DNA of 64,000 nt, taken from assembly GCA_964652025.1 (NCBI GenBank), contig CAZYZX010000012.1:1-64000 (forward strand), read 5' to 3'. The position numbers and the translations under genes are program-made. Shown here one piece after another: positions 1-8,400 of this stretch (position 1 is the first letter of the stretch; every line of letters starts with the position of its first letter). A model generated the notes under the pieces. It searched no databases, was not told the DNA's origin, and was given only the letters and a program-made list of their open reading frames with translations. This stretch comes from JAEXOD01 sp964652025 (lineage in GTDB: Bacteria > Bacteroidota > Ignavibacteria > Ignavibacteriales > Melioribacteraceae).

Positions 1-52
1 CCGCGACATCAACCTTGGCAAGGTTGCGCTCTACCAACTGAGCTATTCCCGC
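1..52 (-). tRNA. tRNA-Gly (anticodon GCC), 3' part cut by window edge
   Basis: Read on the minus strand, the segment begins with a GCGGGAA acceptor arm, then the D-arm signature TAGCTCAGTTGGTAGAGC, then a perfect anticodon stem (CAACC/GGTTG) enclosing the loop TTGCCAA. The anticodon GCC decodes glycine. The T-arm and 3' acceptor strand lie beyond position 1, so the gene is incomplete here by truncation, not by decay. Confidence 0.93.
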
Positions 53-134
53 ATAACATATTATGTTATAAATAGGACTTCTAAAATAATATATAAAAGA
101 ACAAAAATCAAGTAAAAAATTATGTTTTTTTAAA

Positions 135-653
135 TTATTTTCGGCTTCCGTGTATAAATCCCCTATATGGGCGGCTATGATGCACTGTTACAAATGCTTC
201 GTTATCTATTGCTTCTACTATTCCCATCACTTTTTTAAAATCTTTTCTTCGTATAATTAAAAATATAATTGCAACACCACCTGTTCCACCTTCTCCAGGA
301 ATTATGGTAACGCCAAAGTTAGAAAGTCTTAATGTATCTGCTATTTTATCGGTATAATATTTACTAATTACGTTTATCTGAACAAATCCTAATGCAATTT
401 TTTCTTCTACTGTTATACCAAGTATATTGCCTAACGCAAAGCCTAAGGAGTAACCAATTAAATTAATAGTAACGTTCATATGGTCTACAATGTAGCGCAT
501 TGCAAAAATCCAAATTAAAACTTCTATGAACCCAGCAATTGCTGCTAAATACTTTTTACCTTGGTTAACTAAAATAATTCTAAAAGTGCCAACAGTAACG
601 TCACAAATGCGCATTCCCATTATCATAATAGCGCCTAAAACGGATTCTAGCAT
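135..653 (-). CDS. UPF0316 membrane protein (DUF5698 + DUF2179)
   Basis: 172-residue protein with three hydrophobic N-terminal segments (about residues 5-85) containing the family-typical DVTVGTFRIILV and EVLIWIFAM stretches. A soluble C-terminal DUF2179-type alpha/beta domain follows (about 88-165). This architecture matches the UPF0316 family, whose function is unknown; DUF2179 domains are thought to bind a small ligand in the cytoplasm. The length is normal for the family. It is transcribed divergently from pcm across a 94-bp AT-rich spacer. The family assignment is from pattern recognition; no function can be assigned. Confidence 0.85.
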   Translation of the reverse strand: MLESVLGAIMIMGMRICDVTVGTFRIILVNQGKKYLAAIAGFIEVLIWIFAMRYIVDHMNVTINLIGYSLGFALGNILGITVEEKIALGFVQINVISKYYTDKIADTLRLSNFGVTIIPGEGGTGGVAIIFLIIRRKDFKKVMGIVEAIDNEAFVTVHHSRPYRGFIHGSRK

Positions 654-747
654 AAATTCCCAAATTTATTTTAATTACAAATTCTAATTTAATAAAATTA
701 ATTTTTATCTTTATAATTTAAATAAAAATTTTTTGTGCAAAAATTAT

Positions 748-1386
748 ATGAGCCTATACCACCGAGAACTTTTAATAGAAAAGCTTAGAAAAAAAGGAAT
801 TACAGACGAAAAAGTATTAAAGGCAATGTTTAATGTAGATAGAAAACTTTTTTGTATTGAACCTATGAAAATACATGCATACGAAGATCAAGCATTGCCA
901 ATAGGAAGCGGACAAACTATATCTCAGCCTTATACTGTTGCTGTTATGACGGAAGCACTAAATGTGCAAAAAGATGACAAAATTTTAGAGATTGGAACTG
1001 GTAGTGGTTACCAAGCAGCTATTTTGCACGAGCTTGGTGCACGCGTTTTTACTATCGAAAGGCAATATGACCTTTATCTTTCTACTAATAAATTATTTGA
1101 AACTTTAGGACTTAAAATTGTTGCTAAATGGGGCGATGGCACTATTGGTTGGGAAGAATATGCCCCATATAATGGAATTATTGTAACTGCCGGTGCGCCA
1201 AGTATTAATAAAAAGTTGTTTAATCAGCTTGCTATTGGTGGTAGGTTGGTTATGCCAATTGGTGACTTAGAAACCCAAGAAATGCATATTATAACTAAAA
1301 TTAGTGAAAAGGACTTTAAGCTTAAAAAAATTCCTAACTTTAAATTTGTTCCTTTAATTGGTACAGAGGGATGGAAAGAAAAGTAA
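748..1386 (+). CDS. pcm: protein-L-isoaspartate O-methyltransferase
   Basis: Repairs L-isoaspartyl residues in aged proteins by SAM-dependent methylation in the cytoplasm. The SAM-binding motif I (LEIGTGSGYQAA, about residues 80-91) is clear. It is preceded by the conserved GSGQTISQPY stretch and followed by the VTAGAP motif and the family-typical basic C-terminus. I chose ATG 748 over an in-frame TTG at 733 because it gives the usual family start (ahead of the RELLIEKLRKKGI helix) and about 212 residues, the normal length. The last 16 bases overlap the start of miaA, indicating translational coupling in a pcm-miaA-prfB operon. Confidence 0.93.
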   Translation: MSLYHRELLIEKLRKKGITDEKVLKAMFNVDRKLFCIEPMKIHAYEDQALPIGSGQTISQPYTVAVMTEALNVQKDDKILEIGTGSGYQAAILHELGARVFTIERQYDLYLSTNKLFETLGLKIVAKWGDGTIGWEEYAPYNGIIVTAGAPSINKKLFNQLAIGGRLVMPIGDLETQEMHIITKISEKDFKLKKIPNFKFVPLIGTEGWKEK

Positions 1387-2294
1387 TTGTTATAGCTGGT
1401 CCTACTTGTAGCGGTAAAACAGCTTTAGCTATTAAACTTGCTAAACATACTAATGGAGAAATTATCTCCGCAGATAGTAGGCAGGTTTATAAGTATTTAG
1501 ATATTGGAACAGCAAAACCAACAAAGCATGAACTTTCTTTAGTTAAACACCACTTGGTGGATTTTCTTTACCCAGAGGAAGACTACAACGCAAGTATTTT
1601 TGAGCAGGATGCTCTAAAAATTATTGAGGAATTATTTAATAAAAATAAAACACCTATTGTTGTTGGTGGAAGCGGTTTATATATTAAAGCGCTTACAGAA
1701 GGTATTTTTGAAGGTGCTGGAAGCGATGAACAAGTTAGAGAATTATTAAAAAAAAAAGAACAGGAACTGGGAATAGAAGCTTTATTTAACGAGCTTAAAA
1801 TTGTTGACCCCGAAAGTGCTAGTAAAATGCTTTTATCTAATAAAAAAAGAATTCACAGAGCTTTAGAGGTATTTTATTTAACTGGTAAAACGATTAGCTC
1901 GTTACAAAAAGAATTTATTAGAAATAATAATTTGAATTTTATACAATTTATGTTAAATTATAATAGAGAACAACTTTATAAAAGAATTGAAACAAGAACG
2001 GATAAAATGCTTGCCGAGGGACTTATAGACGAAGTAAAAAAAATTATTAACTTGGGGTATAATAAAAATCTAAATTCCTTAAATACTGTTGGATATAAAG
2101 AAATTTTTGATTATTTGGATAATAAAATCGATTTAGATACAGCTAAAGAGTTAATTAAACGAAATACTAGAAGATATGCAAAAAGACAATTTACATGGTT
2201 TAACGCTCAACCAAATTTAATAAAATTAAGCATTGATGATAATACCGATTACGAAACTTTGCTTAATACAATTAAAGATAAAATTAAGGAATAA
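1371..2294 (+). CDS. miaA: tRNA dimethylallyltransferase
   Basis: Transfers a dimethylallyl group to N6 of A37 in tRNAs that read UNN codons, supporting reading-frame maintenance. The 307-residue protein has the P-loop GPTCSGKT (about residues 9-16), the catalytic and substrate motif SADSRQVYK (about 34-42) with DIGTAKP, and the C-terminal RRYAKRQFTWF tRNA-binding signature. The length is typical. The start codon lies inside the end of pcm and is preceded by a GAGGG sequence that also forms pcm codons. Being next to prfB is fitting, since both genes act on decoding fidelity. Confidence 0.95.
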   Translation: MERKVIVIAGPTCSGKTALAIKLAKHTNGEIISADSRQVYKYLDIGTAKPTKHELSLVKHHLVDFLYPEEDYNASIFEQDALKIIEELFNKNKTPIVVGGSGLYIKALTEGIFEGAGSDEQVRELLKKKEQELGIEALFNELKIVDPESASKMLLSNKKRIHRALEVFYLTGKTISSLQKEFIRNNNLNFIQFMLNYNREQLYKRIETRTDKMLAEGLIDEVKKIINLGYNKNLNSLNTVGYKEIFDYLDNKIDLDTAKELIKRNTRRYAKRQFTWFNAQPNLIKLSIDDNTDYETLLNTIKDKIKE

Positions 2295-2310
2295 TTACGG
2301 AGAAAACGAA

Positions 2311-3412
2311 ATGTTTGAAGAAAAAATGAAATTGGCAGAAGATTATAAAGTGAGAGTTGAAAATTTACGAGGTTATCTTTAAATTACCTTTTAAGGAGTT
2401 GCAGATAACTGAGCTTAAAAATAAAACCGAATTACCCGGATTTTGGAATGACCAAAAAGGCGCACAAAAAGTTTTACAAGAAATTAAAAATTTAGAAAAT
2501 TGGATTACTGCCTGGCAAGAGTTAGATAAAAAATTAAATGAATTAATAGAATTTATACAATTGGCAGAAGCAGAAGCTGATAACTCGCTTGAAGAAGAGA
2601 TTAATGCAGAGTTTATAAAATTAGACCAATTAATTGCAGATTTAGAATTTAGAAGTATGTTAAGTGGTAAAGACGATACTAAAAACTGCATATTAACAAT
2701 ACATAGTGGTGCTGGTGGAACAGAAGCCCAAGATTGGGCAGAAATGATTATGAGAATGTATTTACGTTGGGGAGAAGATAATAACTTTAAGATGACAGTA
2801 TTAGATATTTTAGAAGGTGATGGTGCCGGTATTAAAAGTGCTACTATAGAAGTAGAAGGGGAATATGCGTATGGTTATTTAAAAGCAGAAGCGGGTGTTC
2901 ATCGTTTAGTACGTATCTCTCCATTTGATGCTAATAAAAGACGCCATACTTCGTTTGCAGCTGTTTCTGTTATTCCAGAAGTAGATGATACAATAGAAAT
3001 TGATATTAACATGGCAGATGTAAGAGTTGATACGTACCGCTCTGGTGGTAAGGGTGGGCAGAACGTTAATAAAGTGGAAACAGCTGTTAGATTAACACAC
3101 ATTCCTACCGGTATTGTTGCAGCTTGCCAAAGTGAAAGGTCACAACTTCAAAATAAGGTAAATGCGCTAAAGTTATTAAAGTCTAAGTTATATCAATTGG
3201 AATTAGAAAAGCAACTTGCTGGTAAAGAAGAAATTGAAAAAAATAAAATGAAAATAGAATGGGGTAGCCAAATTCGTTCCTATGTTTTTCATCCTTATAA
3301 TATGGTAAAAGATCATAGAACAGATGTTGAGACAAGCAACACCCAAGCAGTGATGGATGGCGATATTAATATGTTTATTAAATCGTATTTATTAAAATTT
3401 TCTAATAATTAA
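2311..3412 (+). CDS. prfB: peptide chain release factor 2, expressed by programmed +1 frameshift
   Basis: RF2 terminates translation at UGA and UAA. Zero-frame translation starts at ATG 2311 (SD-like ACGGAG at 2297-2302) and gives 23 codons ending ...R-G-Y-L, then a TAA at 2380-2382. The rest of the protein continues in the +1 frame from the AAA at 2381, giving about 366 residues, the normal RF2 length. The RF2-specific SPF codon-recognition tripeptide (in RISPFDANKRRHTSF) and the catalytic GGQ loop (RSGGKGGQNVNK) are intact. Simple ORF calling would start this gene at TTG 2357 and miss the true N-terminus. The window's other genes do use UGA stops, so a UAA rather than UGA shift site is notable. 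Confidence 0.95.
2368..2383 (+). promoter_or_regulatory. prfB programmed +1 frameshift site (CTT TAA A)
   Basis: The sequence reads CGA GGT TAT CTT TAA A, the counterpart of the classical RF2 site AGG GGG TAT CTT TGA C. A GAGG Shine-Dalgarno-like stimulator sits three bases upstream of the slippery CTT, where the peptidyl-tRNA can re-pair with TTT. The stop is UAA (2380-2382), not the near-universal UGA. Because RF1 also reads UAA, feedback here should respond to both release factors; that last point is inference. Confidence 0.88.
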
Positions 3413-3424
3413 TATTAGAGCACA

Positions 3425-3802
3425 ATGCAATAATTATTTAAAAAAGGTGAAATTATTTCGCAAGAGGGCGAATTAAATTTTGACCTTTATATTTTAGTTG
3501 AAGGTAAAGTTGGAATATTTAAAAAAAATATTTTAATTTGTGAATTTGAAAAGAAAGGGACCGTAATTGGCGAGATGAGTGTTATTCTTAAAACACCGCG
3601 TACTGCAACAATCCGAGCTATGGAAGATACTATTTTATTGATATTAAAATCTGATTTTGATATGCTAATGAAAACAAACCCCGATGTGGTAAAAAAGATA
3701 ATTAAAAGTTTAGCAGAAAGATTAAAAGATATGACTGAAGAATTTTATCATCTTTCTGAAAAATATTTAAGAGAAGAAAAAATAAAACAAGAAGAGGAAT
3801 AA
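3425..3802 (+). pseudogene. cyclic-nucleotide-binding domain protein with in-frame TAA at codon 3
   Basis: From ATG 3425 the frame reads Met-Gln-stop (TAA 3431-3433), then an intact 123-codon open frame starting Leu-Phe-Lys-Lys-Gly-Glu. The open part is a clear CNB/CRP-like beta-roll: GEIISQEGE, LYILVEGKVGIF, and the phosphate-binding cassette IGEMSVILKTPRTATI with its Arg, then a C-terminal helix rich in Lys/Glu. No DNA-binding domain follows. There is no ATG/GTG/TTG in frame between the stop and residue 50; starting at ATG 3575 would delete half the domain and is implausible. A single AAA-to-TAA change would explain the sequence. It may be a fresh nonsense mutation, readthrough, a non-canonical start, or a sequence error. 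The downstream frame is fully preserved, so any loss is recent. Confidence 0.72.
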
Positions 3803-3803
3803 A

Positions 3804-4217
3804 ATGAAATTTTTTACAGAGTATATGTGGTTTAATACGCAAAAAAAACGGGAGTATATTAATATTACCCGCGATGTAGAAGATGTATTAAAACGTAGTG
3901 GCATTAAAGAGGGTATGATTTTAGTTTCTGCAATGCATATTACTGCAGGTGTTTATGTTAACGATGCAGAATATGGCTTAATTCAAGATATTGACGAATG
4001 GTTAGAAAAGCTTGCACCATTTAATCCTAATTATCGACATCATAATACTGGGGAAACTAATGGAGATGCGCACCTTAAAAGTTTATTAATTCACCACGAA
4101 GTTATTGTACCTGTTACCAATGGCAAATTAGATTTTGGTCCTTGGCAACAAATTTATTATGCAGAGTTTGACGGCAGACGAAAAAAACGTCTTATTATAA
4201 AAGTTATGGGCGAGTAA
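3804..4217 (+). CDS. UPF0047/YjbQ family protein
   Basis: 137 residues, full length for the UPF0047 (YjbQ) family. Conserved motifs are visible: the S-A-M-H-I-T-A-G segment (about residues 42-49), HHNTGETNGDAHLKS (about 74-88) with the clustered His/Asp residues of the family pocket, and DFGPWQQIYYAEFDGRR near the C-terminus. Some members have weak thiamine-phosphate synthase activity when overproduced, but the physiological role is unknown. The start ATG follows the stop of the CNB gene by one base and its own stop abuts the next ATG, so the three genes look co-transcribed. Confidence 0.88.
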   Translation: MKFFTEYMWFNTQKKREYINITRDVEDVLKRSGIKEGMILVSAMHITAGVYVNDAEYGLIQDIDEWLEKLAPFNPNYRHHNTGETNGDAHLKSLLIHHEVIVPVTNGKLDFGPWQQIYYAEFDGRRKKRLIIKVMGE

Positions 4218-5387
4218 ATGAAATTTGCGTTAAAGCTAACATTATTATTTTTATTTAGTTTTTCAATTCTTTCTGCTCAAAGTGAACAGGGACAAATTAT
4301 TAGTGGATTTAGAGCAAGCAGAATTTTATCTAATTATCCAAACAATCAGTTCCCAAGTCCACAATATTGGGCATCTGCAGGCGAGTTTATTAGTAATAAA
4401 TTTGCTAATAGTTCGCCCGCTGCTATTTGGATTGTAAGCTTATATTTAAGTAACGGATATACTCAACTTAATTTCCCAAATCCAGGTGGTAGTTATCCAT
4501 ATGTTAATTTTATTAGTACAGACCAAAACGAAGCTTACTTAAATTATTTTGACCAAAAAGGTATTAAGGTGTTTTTACAGGTGGAGCCAGGTGCGGCTAA
4601 AATAGATACTTTAATACATATCGTGTTAAATAGATATAAACATCATCCTTGCGTAATTGGCTTTGGGATTGATGTAGAATGGTATAACACACAGATTTAT
4701 AGTGGTGGTCAAAAGGTTAATGATGCAGAAGCTAAAAGGTGGGAAAGTAAAGTTAAATCTATTGATTCTAATTATACTTTGTTTCTAAAACATTACTCAA
4801 CATCTTGGATGCCGCCAACTTATAGAGGGAATATTTTATTTGTAGATGATAGCCAAGACTTTACTTCGCTTAGTTCAATGGTTACGGAATTTAAGGTGTG
4901 GGGAAATAAATTTAAGCCAAATAAAGTTGCTTTCCAATATGGCTACCCAATTGACCGTCCTTGGTGGTCTAAATTAAATGACCCAATTAAAACTATTGGG
5001 GACGCACTTTTATCTAATGTTTCTAATTGTTTTGGCTTATTTTGGGTAGATTTTACTATTAACGAGGTTTACCCAATTACTTCTGTTTATGATGAATTAA
5101 GTGTTCAGCCATCTAATTTTTTTGTATCTAATAATTTTCCAAATCCATTTAATCCAACAACAAGTTTTTATATTTATTTACCCAATCAAGGTGCTGTAAA
5201 ATGCACAGTTTATGATATTAATGGTAAAGAAGTGGCTGAATTATTAAATGGTGAATTAAATTATGGAAGACATTTAGTTACTTGGAATGCGGAAAATTTT
5301 TGTAGTGGGGTATATTTTGTAAAAACCGAGTATTTTGATAAAAATTTTGTTAGCTTTAAGATAAATAAACTGTGCTTAATAAAATAG
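4218..5387 (+). CDS. secreted T9SS cargo protein, possible TIM-barrel glycosidase
   Basis: 389 residues. An N-terminal signal peptide (hydrophobic core LLFLFSFSILSA, cleavage near residue 20) is followed by a roughly 270-residue domain I cannot name with certainty. Segments such as KVFLQVEPG, VIGFGIDVEWY and CFGLFWVDF look like the strand ends of a (beta/alpha)8 barrel, and the D-x-E pair in GIDVEW could be catalytic; this is inference. The last 90 or so residues form a type A T9SS sorting domain (NNFPNPFNPTT...VYDINGKEV...GVYFV...), so the protein should be exported and released or anchored at the cell surface. The start codon directly follows the stop of the YjbQ gene. Confidence 0.8.
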   Translation: MKFALKLTLLFLFSFSILSAQSEQGQIISGFRASRILSNYPNNQFPSPQYWASAGEFISNKFANSSPAAIWIVSLYLSNGYTQLNFPNPGGSYPYVNFISTDQNEAYLNYFDQKGIKVFLQVEPGAAKIDTLIHIVLNRYKHHPCVIGFGIDVEWYNTQIYSGGQKVNDAEAKRWESKVKSIDSNYTLFLKHYSTSWMPPTYRGNILFVDDSQDFTSLSSMVTEFKVWGNKFKPNKVAFQYGYPIDRPWWSKLNDPIKTIGDALLSNVSNCFGLFWVDFTINEVYPITSVYDELSVQPSNFFVSNNFPNPFNPTTSFYIYLPNQGAVKCTVYDINGKEVAELLNGELNYGRHLVTWNAENFCSGVYFVKTEYFDKNFVSFKINKLCLIK

Positions 5388-5403
5388 CCTTAAGAGGTTT
5401 TTA

Positions 5404-8400
5404 GTGAAAAATTTAGCTTTAATCTACTTTTTATTACTTAATATTTTATTAGGGCAACAAAATTTTTACACGCTTTATAATGTAGATAATGGGCTTTCAC
5501 AAAATAAAGTTAACGCAATTTTGCAAGACCATTTAGGCTTTATGTGGTTTGGTACAGAGGATGGGCTAAATAAATTTGATGGATATTCATTTAAAACTTA
5601 TAGAAGAGATCCGTCTGATAAAAATTCTTTAGGTAATAATTCTATTACTGCCTTAGTAGAAGACAAAAACCATAATATATGGGTCGGTACCCGAAATGGA
5701 CTTTACAAATTCCAAAGAGAATTCAATAAGTTTTATAAAATTGAATTACCTGCTGTTATTAATCAAGATAATGCAATTAATAATGTTGCATTAACAGATG
5801 AAAACGTAATTGCTGGTAATGAAAATGGAAATGTTTATGTAATAGATTTAAAAACAGAAGCAATTCAAACTTATTTAACTATTAATAAAAATAATAATAC
5901 AGTATTAAATAATTCAATTTTAGCACTATGCGCAATAAATAATAACGAAATTTTAGTTGGTACAAGATTTACAGGGTTAAACTATATTAATTTAAAAAAT
6001 AGGGTTATTGAATATAAAAATATTTATAATGATTATGGTAATATTATAAATGCTGTTTATGTATTTGTAATTAGTAAATTTTCGGAAGATAAAGTTTTAT
6101 TAAATACAGAAAACTTTGCACCCCTTTTGTTGGATACAAAAACATTTAAAGCTACAGAGTTTATAAAAAAAGATTATCTTTTTCAATTTGCCGTAGTAAT
6201 TTCTCAATTTGCAAAAGTTAACGAAAACATACTATTAGGTTGCTATAATAGTTATTTACTAAATTATAATTTAAGCACAAAAACAATAAAAGCTATAAAA
6301 GACGATTTTGATATAGTAAAGCCGTTTAGCGAAGTATATCAAATTTATGTTGATTATGAAAACAACATTTGGATTGCTACATCTGCTGGGGTGTATTATT
6401 ATAATACAAGTATAAAGCCGTTTAAAACTATAAATTATTCTGAAAAAATAGGTAAAAGTTTGCCTTTTAGTAGTATTCGTGCCATTTATAAATTAAATAA
6501 AGACGAGGTTTTGATTGGTGGATATGGTGGATTAATAAAATATAATCTTAAAACTTTTACATATAAAAATTATACACTTTATACTAAAAAAAATATAAAT
6601 GCAAATAATACTTATAAATTAATTCCCTCTGGTGCTATTTACGAAATTACACCCGATTTTAAGGAACCAAATAAATATTTATGGATTGGAACAGAAGGAC
6701 AAGGGCTTTATAGATTTGACTTAGAAAAAGAAGAGTTTAAAGAAATAATTTATACACATATTAATAAAGAAGATTTTAACGATGAATTATCGGTTTATTC
6801 AATAGTTTTTGATAAACAAGGGAATATGTATATTGGCAATGGAACTGGGATAATTAAATTTACGAGCGATTTTAGTAAGATTGAAAAATATACATATGAC
6901 CCATATAATTTTAAGAGTATACAGGCAGGTAAAATAAAAACTTTATATGTAGATGATAATAACGTTCTTTGGGTCGGTTCTAATTTAGGTGTATTATCAT
7001 ATTTTATTCCCGATGATAATGATTTTAGAAAAGTATTGGGTCAAATTACTAAAAGTAATTCTTTTACGCTTAATAGTATTACAGATATTTTTGAAGATAG
7101 CCACGGTAGATTTTGGGTTGCTACGGGTGGTGGTGGACTAATTTTATATGATAGAAATACGGGTAGCTATAAGGAGTTTTTAACAAAAGATGGTTTGCCT
7201 AACGATGTTGTTTATGCTATTCTTGAAGATGATGATGGTAATTTATGGTTTAGCACTAATAAAGGATTAACTAAATTTAATTACGAAAAAAAATCTTTTA
7301 TTAATTATGATGTTGATGATGGTTTGCAAGCAAACGAATTTAATAAAAATGCTGCCTTTAAAGATCAGAATGGGGAATTATTTTTCGGTGGTGTTCGTGG
7401 TATAACATATTTTAATCCTAAAGCAATTTTAATTAGTTTTGATAAACCTAAAATTGTTTTTACATCGTTTAACATTTATAATAAACCAACGTTAACTGAT
7501 AGAGATATAAGTTTTGTTAACGAAATAGTGATAAATCCAGAAGACAAAATTTTCAGCTTAGAGTTTGCTGCACTAAATTATTATCAAGCTTATAAAAATA
7601 AATATAAATATAGATTAATTGGACTTGATGATAATTGGATTGATTTAGGTAATAAGCGTGAAGTTACATTTACGGATTTAAATCCTAATACTTACACATT
7701 AGAAATAATGGCAGCAAACAATGATAATGTTTGGAGTGACCGAGTACTTAGAATTAAAATTATTGTATTACCGCCTTATTATAAAAGTTGGTGGTTTTTA
7801 TTTTTGTTGGTTTTGGTTACAGGAGGATTAATAATAGGTTATGTTTATTTAAAGATAAATGAAAGCAAGCTGAATAAAGAGCGTTTAGAAAGTTTAGTAA
7901 AGCAAAAAACTGAGGAATTACTTATAACTAATGAAAATTTAAAGGAAGAGATAAATAAAGGTAAATTATTAATTGAACAATTAGAAAAGGCAAAACAAGA
8001 AGCAGAACAAGCAAATAAAGCCAAAAGCTTGTTTTTAGCAAATATAAGTCACGAAATTAGAACCCCAATGAACTCTGTTTTAGGCTTTGCAGAACTATTA
8101 AGAAACGAAATTAATAATTCTAAATTGTTAAATTATATTAATTCTATTATTAACAGTGGTAAAAATTTACTTACTTTAATTGATGACATTTTAGACTTAG
8201 CTAGAATAGATAGCGGATTGCTTAAATTAAATTTTGATTATGCAAGCATAAATGATTTTATTAATTATATTCAAACAATTTTTGAACCAGAAGCTATTAA
8301 TAAAGGACTTTATTTTAAGATTGAAAATAAAATTGATGACCATATTAAAATATTAACGGACCCAATTAGGCTTAAACAAATTATTTATAATTTAGCAAGT

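Noticed and set aside
2357..3412. prfB starting at TTG 2357
   Set aside because: The N-terminal residues read from there are out-of-frame translation of the leader; the frameshift model from ATG 2311 gives the conserved R-G-Y-L junction and normal length.
3575..3802. Stand-alone 75-residue protein starting at ATG 3575
   Set aside because: It would start in the middle of the cyclic-nucleotide-binding beta-roll; the upstream codons in the same frame clearly encode the missing half, so this is the tail of the larger interrupted gene.
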